Shown: positions 38,924 to 49,186, counted from the stretch's first letter. The stretch: 64,000 nucleotides of DNA from Rhodospirillales bacterium (GCA_017640505.1 JAEPQO010000001.1:1070625-1134624); one strand, 5' to 3'. The notes: a model not told the origin generated them from the letters alone. Translations and numbers: made by a program.

Positions 38924-39625
38924 TCAGACGCCCAGCAAGCGGGTCGCGATTGCCGGGTCGCCGTCCAGTCCTGAGAAGTTGCCGCGATACGCGACGCGTC
39001 CGGTTTCCAAAATCACGAGATTCTCTGCAACACGGCGCGCTAGATTGCGGTTTTGCTCCGAAATCAGGATGGCGATTCCGTCGCTGCGCAGCGCGGCAAG
39101 GGCGTCGCCCAAGCGGTTCACGACAACCGGTGCCAGTCCCTCCGACGGTTCGTCCAGAAGCAGAAGTTCCGGGTTTCCCATCAGCGCACGGCCGATGGCA
39201 AGCATCTGACGCTCACCGCCGGAAAGGGTGCCTGCCTGGGCGGCGCTACGGCGGGCAATCTCGGGGAACAGCCCGAAGACGCGCTCGACGGTCCAGTCGA
39301 TCCGCCCGCTGCGACCCGGTTTCTCGCCGGCGACGAGATTCTCCGTCACGCTCAGGCTTTCAAAGATACGCCGCTCCTCGGGCACATAACCGATCCCCGC
39401 ATGAGCGATCCGGTCCGAAGACTGGCCTGTGATGGCAGCGCCCTTGAACTCGATGCCGCCCGACCAGGGCGCGAGCAGTCCCATCAGTGTCTTCAGGGTC
39501 GTGGTCTTGCCGGCCCCGTTGCGGCCGAGTAGCGCGAGGCTTTCAGACGCGCCGAGGGAAAAAGTTATATCCTCAATGGCAAGCGCGCCGGCATACCCGC
39601 CCGTCAGGCTCTTAACGTCAAGCAT
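38924..39625 (-). CDS. Branched-chain-type ABC transporter ATP-binding protein (LivF-like)
   Basis: MLDVKSLTGGYAGALAIEDITFSLGASESLALLGRNGAGKTTTLKTLMGLL...LSGGERQMLAIGRALMGNPELLLLDEPSEGLAP. Confidence 0.92.
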   Translation of the reverse strand: MLDVKSLTGGYAGALAIEDITFSLGASESLALLGRNGAGKTTTLKTLMGLLAPWSGGIEFKGAAITGQSSDRIAHAGIGYVPEERRIFESLSVTENLVAGEKPGRSGRIDWTVERVFGLFPEIARRSAAQAGTLSGGERQMLAIGRALMGNPELLLLDEPSEGLAPVVVNRLGDALAALRSDGIAILISEQNRNLARRVAENLVILETGRVAYRGNFSGLDGDPAIATRLLGV

Positions 39626-40340
39626 CGCCGCTCTCCGTCTCGCCCAGGTAGATCTGCTGAACGCGGCGATCCGCGCGCACTGCCTCCGGCGTACCGTCGG
39701 CAATCAGTTGCCCCTGATCCATGGCGAGGATCCTGGTTGCGAACCCGAACACCGTATCCATGTCGTGTTCGGTGAAAAGCACGGTGATGCCGCGCGCCCG
39801 GACCAGGCCGGTGACCAGTTCCATGATCCTTAGTCTTTCGTTCGATGCCATGCCCGCCGTCGGTTCGTCGAGCAACAGCAATGACGGATTCGAGGCCAGG
39901 ACCATCGCCAATTCGACCCGTTTGACATCACCGTAGGCCAGTGCCGTGACGGGCGTATCGGCCAGGGCGCCGATGCCGACATCGTCGAGCAGGTTAGATG
40001 CGTTCTCGGGTGCCGCGTCAGCCGCCATGAGCGCAGTCTCGGCATTCTCCAACGCGGTCATGGAGCGGAACGTCGCCGCGATCTGAAAAGTGCGGCCGAT
40101 GCCTGCACGGGCGCGGCGATGCGGTGGCCAGCCGGTGATATCCGTTGGTCCCAGACGCATCTGCCCGCCATCGGCGGCGAGCGCGCCGCCGAGCAAATTG
40201 AAACACGTGGTTTTGCCGGCGCCGTTCGGGCCGATCAGCGCGGCAATGTCACCTTTAGCGAGTTCGAAGGACACGCTGTCGACGGCCTTCAGGCCACCGA
40301 AGCTCTTGCTGATCCCATCGGCGGCAAGGACCGTGCTCAT
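39618..40340 (-). CDS. Branched-chain-type ABC transporter ATP-binding protein (LivG-like)
   Basis: MSTVLAADGISKSFGGLKAVDSVSFELAKGDIAALIGPNGAGKTTCFNLLGG...LLLLDEPTAGMASNE. Confidence 0.92.
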   Translation of the reverse strand: MSTVLAADGISKSFGGLKAVDSVSFELAKGDIAALIGPNGAGKTTCFNLLGGALAADGGQMRLGPTDITGWPPHRRARAGIGRTFQIAATFRSMTALENAETALMAADAAPENASNLLDDVGIGALADTPVTALAYGDVKRVELAMVLASNPSLLLLDEPTAGMASNERLRIMELVTGLVRARGITVLFTEHDMDTVFGFATRILAMDQGQLIADGTPEAVRADRRVQQIYLGETESGDA

Positions 40341-42163
40341 GCCGTTTCCTTCCGCCTGCCGGTAAGCCACGCCGAAATCGTGCCGGCGATGCCGCCCGGC
40401 GCAAACAATGCGATGCCGACAACGGCCGCGCCCAGCAATGCGCGCCAGTACGAAAGCCGGCTAAGAGAATCTTCCAACAGCGCAAACACGCTTGCGCCCA
40501 GTATCGGCCCGGCAGGTGCATGCAGGCCGCCCAGCAACACCATGACCAGGGCGTCCACGGAATTCGGAATCGCCAGTACATCCGGAAAAACGCTGCCCTT
40601 GGAAAAGGCGAACAGGCCGCCCGCCAGTCCGGCGGCGGTGCCAGAGATGACGATTGCCGCCCAGCGGCGCCGGTCGATGTCGATGCCGAGCGCCTGCGCG
40701 CGCGCGGGTGCGTCCCGACCGGCACGCAACAGGTGCCCGAAGCGGCCCCCCGCGGCCATCATCAATGCGGCAATACCGGTACTCGCGAGTGCCAGGGTCA
40801 GGTAGTAATAGGCCGTCGTGCCGCTGGCCCATTGGGCGGGCCATATGCCGAGAATGCCGTCGTCGCCGCCGGTGACGTCCTGCCACTGGACGCCTGCGGA
40901 CCATAGGATCTGGGCTGCCGCCAGCGTCAGCATGGCAAGGTAGACACCGCTGAGGCGGATCGCGAACCAGCCGACGATCGCGGCGCCCACGGCGGCGGCG
41001 GCGGGAGCCAGGATCAGCGCGATTTCCATGCCCGCGCCGGTGTCGCGAACGAAGATCGCCGCGGCATAGGCACCGAGTCCGAAGAACGCGGCGTGCCCGA
41101 ACGAGATCAGGCCACCGGTGCCCATCATGAAATGAAGGCCGGCGGCGAACAGCGCGAAAATCATGATGTCGCCGGTCAGCACGACGACGAAGCTGTCGGC
41201 GACCAGCGGCAGGACCACCAGGACGGCGACGAGCGCAATGGCGGCAATGCGTCCATACCCGGCAAGGGTCTGCGGTGGCTGGATCTCGACCGCGTGGGGT
41301 TGTGTCGTTGCCGGTTTGCCGAGCAATCCGTAGGGACGGATGATCAGCACGACCGCCATGGCGGCGAAGGCGGCGACCAGCGTGATCTCGGGCAGGATCA
41401 GGATGCCGAACGCGTTCAACTGGGCGATCAGCAATGCGGCAAGGAATGCGCCGACGACGCTGCCCATGCCGCCGATCACGACGACGACGAAGGCCTCGGC
41501 GATGATGTTGAGGTCCATCAGCAGGCTTGCCGGCTGGCGCGGCATTTCCAGTGCGCCGCCGAGCCCCGCGAGTGCCGCGCCGATGAAGAAGGTGACCTGA
41601 AACAGCCGCGCCGGGCGCACGCCGAGAGCCTGCAGCATCTCCCGGTCCTCGGTCGCGGCGCGGACGAGGATGCCGAAACGGGTGCGGGTGAACATCCACC
41701 AGATGCCGCCCAGCACCATCAGGCCGACGGCGATCAGGAACAGGTCATATTCCGGTACCGGTTGGCCGAGGATACGCACGACTCCGGTCAGCCCGGGTGC
41801 GCGCGGTCCCAGCAGGTCCGTCGGTCCCCAGATCCAGAGCGCGGCATCCTGAATGATCAGGACGAGACCGAAGGTGGCGACGAGCTGGAACAGTTCCGGC
41901 GCGGCGTAGAGCCGGCTGAGGACCGTCCGCTCCATGGCCCAGCCGATGGCGCCGACCGACAGTGCGGCGAGCGGCACGGCGAGCCAGAACCCCAGTTTCT
42001 GCGAGATCGAATAGGCGATGAACGCGCCCAGCATGAAAAGCGAGCCGTGCGCGAAGTTCACGATCCGCGTGACACCGAAGATGATCGACAGGCCCGCCGC
42101 GACGAGAAACAGCGACGATGCACTGGCAAGACCGGTCAGGAACTGCGCGACGTAGAAACCCAT
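40337..42163 (-). CDS. Fused branched-chain-type ABC permease (LivH-LivM in one chain)
   Basis: 608 aa; N-half LSIIFGVTRIVNFAHGSLFMLGAFIAYSI (LivH), C-half AGLHFMMGTGGLISFGHAAFFGLGAYAAAIF (LivM). Confidence 0.92.
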   Translation of the reverse strand: MGFYVAQFLTGLASASSLFLVAAGLSIIFGVTRIVNFAHGSLFMLGAFIAYSISQKLGFWLAVPLAALSVGAIGWAMERTVLSRLYAAPELFQLVATFGLVLIIQDAALWIWGPTDLLGPRAPGLTGVVRILGQPVPEYDLFLIAVGLMVLGGIWWMFTRTRFGILVRAATEDREMLQALGVRPARLFQVTFFIGAALAGLGGALEMPRQPASLLMDLNIIAEAFVVVVIGGMGSVVGAFLAALLIAQLNAFGILILPEITLVAAFAAMAVVLIIRPYGLLGKPATTQPHAVEIQPPQTLAGYGRIAAIALVAVLVVLPLVADSFVVVLTGDIMIFALFAAGLHFMMGTGGLISFGHAAFFGLGAYAAAIFVRDTGAGMEIALILAPAAAAVGAAIVGWFAIRLSGVYLAMLTLAAAQILWSAGVQWQDVTGGDDGILGIWPAQWASGTTAYYYLTLALASTGIAALMMAAGGRFGHLLRAGRDAPARAQALGIDIDRRRWAAIVISGTAAGLAGGLFAFSKGSVFPDVLAIPNSVDALVMVLLGGLHAPAGPILGASVFALLEDSLSRLSYWRALLGAAVVGIALFAPGGIAGTISAWLTGRRKETA

Positions 42164-42214
42164 GGCCCGGCTATCCTAGGTGAGCGAATGCGCGCGAGGC
42201 CAGAACTTAACCGC

Positions 42215-42601
42215 TCATACCACGACGGCATCGGCTTCCACCTCGACCAGCCAGCCGGGGTCGATGAATGCCGAAACCTGAACGAACGTGCAGGCCGGGC
42301 GGATGTCACCGAAGACCTCGCCATGGGCGCGTGCTGCGTCTTTCCAGTTGCCGATATCCGTCAGCATGACGCGGGTGCGGATAACATCGTCCAGCGATGC
42401 ACCGGCATCGGATAACGCGTTTCGAATGATATCGAGGCACCGCTTGGTCTGCAGGTAGGTATCGCCGACACCTTCGGTGCCGCCGGCTACGGCAATGGGC
42501 GCGGTACCGGATACCGCAATCGCGTTGCCGATGCGGACAGCCCGGCTGAAGCCGATTTCCGGCTCTAGGTAAGAGCCGGAGGAAACGAGTTTCCGCGACA
42601 T
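42215..42601 (-). CDS. RidA/YjgF family protein lacking the conserved PAR Arg
   Basis: EIGFSRAVRIGNAIAVSGTAPI...DVIRTRVMLTDIGNWKDAARAHGEVFGDIRPACTFVQVSAFIDPGWLVEVEADAVVV. Confidence 0.88.
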   Translation of the reverse strand: MSRKLVSSGSYLEPEIGFSRAVRIGNAIAVSGTAPIAVAGGTEGVGDTYLQTKRCLDIIRNALSDAGASLDDVIRTRVMLTDIGNWKDAARAHGEVFGDIRPACTFVQVSAFIDPGWLVEVEADAVVV

Positions 42602-42608
42602 GGTTGAC

Positions 42609-43802
42609 CTAGTTCGCCGGCCGCATCGCGCGGGCTTCCTCCGCGCTCGGCAGAACGTCGGCGCCGTCGACGTACTTCCAGCCGGTCATCACACCCTTGC
42701 CGTCAGCCACATCGGTGCGCCCGACCCAGGAACCCATGGTGGCCTGATGATCGGCGGCGCGGTAGACGATCTTGCCCTGCGGGGTGGAAACTTCGAGACC
42801 CTTCATGGCGGCCACCATCTTGTCGGTGTCCGTGCTGCCGGATTTCTCAAGGAGCGCGGCGATGCTCAGCAGGGTGTTATAGCCGACCAGCGAGCCCATC
42901 TTCAGGGTTTCGCCCCAGCGTTTTTCGTAGGCCGCCTTGAACGCGTTATGTTCCGGCGTATCGATCGCATACCAGGGATAGCCGGTGACGATCCAGCCCT
43001 TCGGCGCCTCGTCCTTAAGCGGTTCCAGGTATTCCGGCTCGCCCGTCAGCAGGCTGACGACGGTGCGGCCGTCGAAAAGACCCCGGACACTGCCTTCGCG
43101 GACCAGGGCACCGAGATCGGGGCCGAAAGTGACGTTGTAGATGCCTTCCGGTTTGGCGGCTTCAAGTGCGCGGACGGTGACGCCGGCATCAATCTTGAAC
43201 AACGCCGGCCACTGTTCATCGACGAACTCGACGGACGGTTTCAGCTTCGTCAGGACCTGCTTGAATGCGGCGACGGCATCCTTGCCGTAGGCATAGTTCG
43301 GCGCAACCGTTGCCCATTTCACGGCATCGGTTTTTGCCGCCTCGGCGGCCAGCATGGCGGCCTGCATATAGGTCGAGGGGCGAAGGCGGAATGTATAGTC
43401 ATTGCCCTTCGACCAGACAATCGCGTCGGAAAGCGGTTCGGACGCCACGAACAATACCTTGTTCTGCTTCGCGTAATCGGAAACGGCGAGGCCGATGTGC
43501 GAGAAGAACGTCCCTGCCAGCAACGCGACGTTCTCGCGCTTCACCAGTTCCTCGGCGATCTTGACGGCGTTGCCGGGCTTGCCCGCGTCGTCGCGGCTGA
43601 TGACTTCGAGCTGCCGGCCGTCGACGCCGCCCTTGGCATTGATTTCCTCAAGCGCCATTTCCCAGCCCTTCTTGTAAGGCTCGGTAAATGCCGGCAGCCG
43701 GGTATAGCTGTTGATCTCGCCGATGCGGATCGGCTCCGCATTGGCTTGCGAAATGGATACGACAATTGCCGCCGCGAGGGCGGTCAGGCGGGCTAGCTTC
43801 AT
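42609..43802 (-). CDS. ABC transporter substrate-binding protein (Leu/Ile/Val-binding type)
   Basis: Signal peptide MKLARLTALAAAIVVSISQANA; EPIRIGEINSYTRLPAFTEPYKKGWEMALEEINAKGGVDGRQLEVISRDDAGKPGNAVKIAEELV. Confidence 0.92.
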   Translation of the reverse strand: MKLARLTALAAAIVVSISQANAEPIRIGEINSYTRLPAFTEPYKKGWEMALEEINAKGGVDGRQLEVISRDDAGKPGNAVKIAEELVKRENVALLAGTFFSHIGLAVSDYAKQNKVLFVASEPLSDAIVWSKGNDYTFRLRPSTYMQAAMLAAEAAKTDAVKWATVAPNYAYGKDAVAAFKQVLTKLKPSVEFVDEQWPALFKIDAGVTVRALEAAKPEGIYNVTFGPDLGALVREGSVRGLFDGRTVVSLLTGEPEYLEPLKDEAPKGWIVTGYPWYAIDTPEHNAFKAAYEKRWGETLKMGSLVGYNTLLSIAALLEKSGSTDTDKMVAAMKGLEVSTPQGKIVYRAADHQATMGSWVGRTDVADGKGVMTGWKYVDGADVLPSAEEARAMRPAN

Positions 43803-43930
43803 CGGATGTCTCTCTTCCGTCTATACTGGAACGGCAGCTGCACTCCCGATCACAACCGCCTCTGGCGACATATGTAGCGATTATTTTACGTTGATGAAAG
43901 GCAGTTCCCGCAAGTTTAGCGAATAACTGT

Positions 43931-43969
43931 TGTGAATTTCCCGCCTTGCGCTTCAGGGCATGATTCACA
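43931..43969. promoter_or_regulatory. Inverted repeat TGTGAAT...ATTCACA upstream of ltnD-like gene
   Basis: 7-bp perfect arms (43931-43937, 43963-43969), 25-nt spacer. Confidence 0.35.
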
Positions 43970-44000
43970 CAATACGCCTGACGTTTGGGAGGAGACAAAA

Positions 44001-44906
44001 ATGTCATCTATGAAAGCTACGGTCGTTGGCCTCGGCGCAATGGGCATGGGGATCGCGACCTCGGCGTTGAAAGCGGGGCTGGATGTCACGGGGTGCGACG
44101 TCTCGTCGGATGCCCTGAATGCGTTCATGGCGGCGGGCGGTAAAACCGTAACGTCGCCCAGCGAAGCCGCGGCGGATGCAGACCTGCTTGCCGTCGTCGT
44201 GGTCAACATGGACCAGACCGAGGCTGTGCTGTTCGGCGAAGGCGGTGCCGCCGAAGCGTTGCCGAAAGGGGCCGTGGTGCTTGGTTGTGCAACGGTGCCG
44301 CCGGCGTTTGCCCGCGATGTCGCGGCGCGGTTGGCCGGGATGGGGCTTCTGTATCTGGATGCGCCGATCTCGGGTGGTGCTGCAAAGGCGGCGGCCGGAC
44401 AGATCACGGTGATGGGTTCGGGCAGCGCGGAGGCATTCGCGCGTGCACGTCCGTTTCTGGATGCGGTCGCGGAGAAGGTGTTCGAACTGGGTGACGAAGC
44501 GGGGCCGGGCTCGACCATGAAGATGGTCAACCAGTTGCTCGCGGGTGTGCACATCGCGACCGCGATGGAAGCGCTCGCGCTGGGCATCCGATCGGGGCTG
44601 GACGCGGATAAGGTTTACGAGGTGATCACGGCGTCGGCGGGAAATTCCTGGATGTTCGAGAACCGGGTGCCGCATGTCCTCGACAACGATTATACTCCGA
44701 AAAGCGCCGTCGAGATTTTCGTCAAGGATCTCGGTATTGTGCTGGAAACCGGCAAGCGCGAGGGATTTCCGCTACCGGTGTCCGCCGCTGCCCATCAACA
44801 GTTTTTGGCCGCCAAGGCAATGGGGCTGGGCCGCGAGGATGATGCCGCCGTGATCAAGGTGTTCGCGGCGCTCGCCGGGATCGAGCTTCCCGGCGGCAGC
44901 AAGTAG
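44001..44906 (+). CDS. ltnD: L-threonate dehydrogenase-like (beta-hydroxyacid dehydrogenase family)
   Basis: VVGLGAMGMGIATSALKAGLDVTGCDV...LYLDAPISGGAAKAAAGQITVMGSGS...TMKMVNQLLAGVHIATAMEALAL; LtnD-like rather than GlxR-like wording. Confidence 0.78.
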   Translation: MSSMKATVVGLGAMGMGIATSALKAGLDVTGCDVSSDALNAFMAAGGKTVTSPSEAAADADLLAVVVVNMDQTEAVLFGEGGAAEALPKGAVVLGCATVPPAFARDVAARLAGMGLLYLDAPISGGAAKAAAGQITVMGSGSAEAFARARPFLDAVAEKVFELGDEAGPGSTMKMVNQLLAGVHIATAMEALALGIRSGLDADKVYEVITASAGNSWMFENRVPHVLDNDYTPKSAVEIFVKDLGIVLETGKREGFPLPVSAAAHQQFLAAKAMGLGREDDAAVIKVFAALAGIELPGGSK

Positions 44907-44915
44907 GGACACGTC

Positions 44916-45686
44916 ATGCCGTCTTTTGCCGCCAACCTTTCGATGATGTTTAACGAGGTGCCGTTCCTTGAACGGTTTGGCGCCGCGTCGGAAGCGGGGT
45001 TCGATGCCGTCGAGTTCCTTTTTCCCTACGATTTCCCGGCGCCCGAGGTGGCGGCGAAGCTCAAGGAACATGACCTCGTACAGGCTCTTTTCAACGCGCC
45101 GCCGGGCGACTGGGCGGCGGGCGAGCGGGGCATCTCCGCGCTGCCGGACCGGATCCCGGAATTCCGGGAGAGCATCGAAAAGGCGCTCGAGTACGCCAGG
45201 GCACTGAATTGCAGTACCCTGCACATCATGGCGGGCATGATGCCTGACCCGGCCGCGTACGACGAAATGCGGGCGTGCTACGTCGAAAATATCCGCTTCG
45301 CCGCCGATGCCTGTCAGGCCGAAGGCGTCACGGTCGCGCTGGAACCGCTGAATTCACGAGACGTGCCCGGATACCTGATGCCGACCAGCGCCGCCGTGGC
45401 GAAAGTCGTCGAAGACGTCGGCCGGCCCAATGTCGGCATTCAGTTCGACTTTTATCACGTGCAGATCATGGAAGGGGACCTGGCCAAGCGTTTTGAGGCG
45501 CTTCTTGACGATGTCGTGCACGTGCAGATTTCCGGCGTGCCGGAACGGCACGAACCCAATATCGGCGAGATCAACTACACCTACCTGTTCAATCTGATAG
45601 ACCGCCTCGGCTATAGCGGTTACGTGGGTTGCGAATACAACCCGCTGGGGGCGACGCTCGACGGGCTGCGCTGGCTTTTCGACTGA
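44916..45686 (+). CDS. otnI: 2-oxo-tetronate isomerase / hydroxypyruvate isomerase family
   Basis: MPSFAANLSMMFNEVPFLERFGAASEAGFDAVEFLFPYDFPAPEVAAKLKEHDLVQALFNAPPGDWAAGERG...GCEYNPLGATLDGLRW. Confidence 0.82.
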   Translation: MPSFAANLSMMFNEVPFLERFGAASEAGFDAVEFLFPYDFPAPEVAAKLKEHDLVQALFNAPPGDWAAGERGISALPDRIPEFRESIEKALEYARALNCSTLHIMAGMMPDPAAYDEMRACYVENIRFAADACQAEGVTVALEPLNSRDVPGYLMPTSAAVAKVVEDVGRPNVGIQFDFYHVQIMEGDLAKRFEALLDDVVHVQISGVPERHEPNIGEINYTYLFNLIDRLGYSGYVGCEYNPLGATLDGLRWLFD

Positions 45687-45866
45687 ATTTCGGCCCGTCC
45701 TTGTCCCTGTGGGCGAAACTCTGTTGCAGCGCAGGGGCGCCAAAACCACTGGAAATAACGTGGTATACCTGTATAACCCACCCATATTTTTGCATTGCGG
45801 CATTGTCCCGGCGGGGGATGGGCACTATGTCGCACCGGAACGCATTACAGATTGGACGAGGGACTT

Positions 45867-48032
45867 ATGACGGAACGTGTGCAGTCCAGCGGCTTGCAGA
45901 TCGACAAGACGCTTTTTGACTTTGTGAATGACGACGTATTGCCGGGCATCGGTATCGCATCGGACGATTTTTGGGCGTCCATGGCGAAGATTATTGCCGA
46001 GCTGACTCCAAAAAACCGTGCGCTGCTTGAAAAGCGCGCCGAGCTTCAGGCGAAAATCAACGCGTGGCACAAAGAGAACAAGGGCAAGCCCTCGGACCTC
46101 TCCGCGTACAAGGCCTTTCTTGCCGACATCGGCTATCTGATCGAAGAAGGCGACGATTTCTCGGTTTCCACGTCGAATGTGGATCCGGAGATTTCAACCA
46201 TCGCCGGCCCGCAGCTGGTCGTGCCGCTGACCAATGCACGTTATTCGTTGAACGCGGCCAATGCCCGCTGGGGCAGCCTCTATGACGCGCTTTACGGCAC
46301 GGACGCCATTTCGTTCGACGACGGCTGCGAAGTGACCAGGGAATTCAACCCGAAGCGCGGCGCCAAGGTCATCGCCTGGGCGCGCGACTTTCTCGATAAG
46401 AACGCACCTCTCGCCAAGGGATCTCATGCCGACAGCGCGGGCTACAGGGTCGACGACGGTTCGCTTGTTGTTACCATGAAGGACGGTTCGGAAACCGGTC
46501 TCGACGTGCCGGAAGACCTGGCAGGGTACACCGGCGATGCGGCCGACCCGAACACGGTTCTGTTCGTCAACAACGGCCTGCATTTCGAAATCGTGATCGA
46601 CCGTAACCATCCGATCGGCAAGGACGATGCGGCGGGTGTCGCCGACCTGATCATGGAATCGGCCATCACCACCATCATGGACTGCGAAGATTCGGTCGCC
46701 GCTGTCGACGGCGAGGAGAAGGCGCTCGTTTACCGCAACTGGCTGGGCCTGATGAAAGGCGACCTGACGGCGTCATTCGAAAAGGGCGGCAAGACCGTCG
46801 ACCGGGCACTGAACCCGGACCGGGTCTACACCACGCCGGGTGGCGGCGACGTCACGCTCTCCGCGCGCTCGCTCCTGCTGGTCCGCAACGTCGGCCATTT
46901 GATGACGACACCGGCGGTGCTCGACGCCGACGGTAACGAGGTCTTCGAAGGCCTGCTCGACGCCATGATCACGTCGGCGATCGCGAAGTACGACCTCGAC
47001 GGGCTCGGCACGTTCCGCAACTCGCATGCGGGCTCGATGTATATCGTGAAGCCGAAAATGCACGGCCCCGAAGAAGTGGCCTTTGCCGCCGAGACCTGCG
47101 CGATGGTCGAAGACGCGCTCGGCATCGAGCGTAACGCCCTCAAGCTCGGCATCATGGACGAGGAACGCCGGACCACGGTCAACCTCAAGGAATGCATCCG
47201 CGCCGCCAAGGACCGGATCGTGTTCATCAACACCGGCTTCCTCGACCGCACCGGCGATGAAATCCACACGTCGATGGAAGCGGGGCCGATGATCCGCAAG
47301 GGCGACATGAAGCAGGCCGCCTGGATCCTCGCCTATGAAGACTGGAACGTGGATGTCGGCCTGATGTGCGGCCTCAAGGGCAAGGCGCAGATCGGCAAGG
47401 GCATGTGGGCCATGCCGGATCTGATGGCCGCCATGCTCGAACAGAAGATCGCGCACCCGAAAGCGGGCGCCAACACCGCGTGGGTGCCGTCGCCGACGGC
47501 AGCGACCCTGCACGCGACGCACTACCACCAGGTCGTTGTTTCCGAAGTACAAGAACAGCTTAAGTCGCGCGAACGCGCCAAGCTCGACGATATTCTGTCG
47601 TTCCCGGTGGCGGATCGCCCGAACTGGTCGCCCGAAGACGTGCAGGCTGAACTCGACAACAATGCGCAGGGTATCCTGGGCTATGTCGTGCGCTGGGTCG
47701 ATCAGGGCGTCGGCTGTTCCAAGGTGCCGGACATCAACAATGTCGGCCTGATGGAAGACCGGGCGACGCTGCGTATTTCCTCGCAGCACATCGCCAACTG
47801 GCTTTACCACGGCGTCTGCACCGACGATCAGGTGATGGATACCATGAAGCGCATGGCGGTGGTCGTTGACGGGCAGAACGCGGGAGACCCGAACTACACG
47901 CCGATGGCGCCGGGTTATGACGGCATCGCCTTCAAGGCAGCCTGCGACCTCGTCTTCAAGGGGCGCGAACAGCCGAGCGGTTATACCGAGCCGGTCCTGC
48001 ACGGCCGCCGCCTTGAGCTGAAGGCGGGCTGA
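45867..48032 (+). CDS. glcB: Malate synthase G
   Basis: 745-aa ORF trimmed to [102 protein letters not shown]. Confidence 0.97.
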   Translation: MTERVQSSGLQIDKTLFDFVNDDVLPGIGIASDDFWASMAKIIAELTPKNRALLEKRAELQAKINAWHKENKGKPSDLSAYKAFLADIGYLIEEGDDFSVSTSNVDPEISTIAGPQLVVPLTNARYSLNAANARWGSLYDALYGTDAISFDDGCEVTREFNPKRGAKVIAWARDFLDKNAPLAKGSHADSAGYRVDDGSLVVTMKDGSETGLDVPEDLAGYTGDAADPNTVLFVNNGLHFEIVIDRNHPIGKDDAAGVADLIMESAITTIMDCEDSVAAVDGEEKALVYRNWLGLMKGDLTASFEKGGKTVDRALNPDRVYTTPGGGDVTLSARSLLLVRNVGHLMTTPAVLDADGNEVFEGLLDAMITSAIAKYDLDGLGTFRNSHAGSMYIVKPKMHGPEEVAFAAETCAMVEDALGIERNALKLGIMDEERRTTVNLKECIRAAKDRIVFINTGFLDRTGDEIHTSMEAGPMIRKGDMKQAAWILAYEDWNVDVGLMCGLKGKAQIGKGMWAMPDLMAAMLEQKIAHPKAGANTAWVPSPTAATLHATHYHQVVVSEVQEQLKSRERAKLDDILSFPVADRPNWSPEDVQAELDNNAQGILGYVVRWVDQGVGCSKVPDINNVGLMEDRATLRISSQHIANWLYHGVCTDDQVMDTMKRMAVVVDGQNAGDPNYTPMAPGYDGIAFKAACDLVFKGREQPSGYTEPVLHGRRLELKAG

Positions 48033-48053
48033 ACACCGCTTCAAGCCGAAACA

Positions 48054-48083
48054 GAACAAGCCGGGCTCGCGCCCGGCTTGTTC
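48054..48083 (+). terminator. Rho-independent-like terminator after glcB
   Basis: GAACAAGCCGGGC-TCGC-GCCCGGCTTGTTC, perfect 13-bp stem with 4-nt loop, 22 nt past the stop; followed by GTTTCT. Confidence 0.75.
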
Positions 48084-48274
48084 GTTTCTGCCGTCAACCC
48101 ATGCCTGCTGACGACAGACCTGACGTCGGGCCACGGCGTCGGCCCGCCGCCAATTCCAGGTGCGCCGCGAGGGGGGCGCGGCGCGTCTTGGTACGTTGAT
48201 AGCGGTTTATTTGGCATAATTGAAATCGATTGATTTTATAAATATAATAAGATCGACCGATGTAGGGATTTGCC

Positions 48275-49186
48275 ATGAACCTTCGCGATTTACAGTACGT
48301 CGTTGCCGTTGCCGAAGAAGGCCATTTTGGCCATGCGTCGGAACGTTGCCACGTGTCTCAACCCGCGCTTAGCGGACAGATCAAGAAACTCGAAGACCGC
48401 CTCGGCGTGCAACTGTTCGAGCGCACCAACCGCCGCGTCGCGGTGACGCCGATCGGCGCCGAAGTGGTTGAAAAGGCGCGACGGCTATTGCTGATCGCCG
48501 ACGAGATTACCGATGCGGCGGCTGCGTACGCTGATCCGCTGGCGGGTAGCTTGCGGTTCGGTACCATTCCGACGATCGGGCCTTATCTGTTGCCGTCGAT
48601 CCTGCGGCCGCTCAAGGAAGCGCTGCCGAAGACGCAGTTGACGCTCAGCGAGGATTTTACCCACGAACTGGAGCGCAAGCTGTGTAGCGGTGACATCGAT
48701 GTCGCCATTACCGCGACCGTACCGAAGGAATCCGGCCTCGATGAAATTCCGCTCTATGACGAGCCTTTCCTGGTGGCATTCCCGGAAGGTCATCCGCTGG
48801 ATACGAAAAGCAACGTAGACGTGACGACGCTCGATTCCAGCGAACTGCTGCTGCTCAAGGACGGGCACTGCTTGTCTGATCAGGTGGCCAGGCTTTGCGG
48901 CCTGACGCGAAGCAATGGCGTCAGAGGCGTGGATACGCAGTCGTCCAGTCTGGAAACCATTGTCGGTCTGGTCGCGGCCGGGGCGGGAATCACGTTTCTG
49001 CCGTCCTCAATGATCGGGGCCAACGGCGCACCCAGGCCCGGCATCACCGTTCGTCAAGCCACCAACGAGGCCGCGCATCGCCGTGTTCGGATGATCTTCC
49101 GCGAAACGTTCCCGAAGCGCGCGCTTCTTGCCGCCATGTCGTCGGTGATCATGGAGCACCTGCCGTCGGGTGTGACGGCGCTTTAG
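48275..49186 (+). CDS. oxyR: LysR-family hydrogen-peroxide-inducible activator OxyR
   Basis: MNLRDLQYVVAVAEEGHFGHASERCHVSQPALSGQIKKLEDRLGVQLFERTNRRV; peroxide-sensing motif LLLLKDGHCLSDQVARLC with both Cys at OxyR spacing. Confidence 0.92.
   Translation: MNLRDLQYVVAVAEEGHFGHASERCHVSQPALSGQIKKLEDRLGVQLFERTNRRVAVTPIGAEVVEKARRLLLIADEITDAAAAYADPLAGSLRFGTIPTIGPYLLPSILRPLKEALPKTQLTLSEDFTHELERKLCSGDIDVAITATVPKESGLDEIPLYDEPFLVAFPEGHPLDTKSNVDVTTLDSSELLLLKDGHCLSDQVARLCGLTRSNGVRGVDTQSSSLETIVGLVAAGAGITFLPSSMIGANGAPRPGITVRQATNEAAHRRVRMIFRETFPKRALLAAMSSVIMEHLPSGVTAL

Noticed and set aside
41093-42415. 440-aa plus-strand ORF
   Set aside because: Antisense to the fused permease; Asp/Gln/His/Arg-rich shadow sequence.
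48190-48274. ATAG-type OxyR autoregulatory site upstream of oxyR
   Set aside because: Only a weak partial match (GATAGCGGTTTAT) to ATAG-N7-CTAT; not enough to call, though the region is AT-rich and promoter-like.
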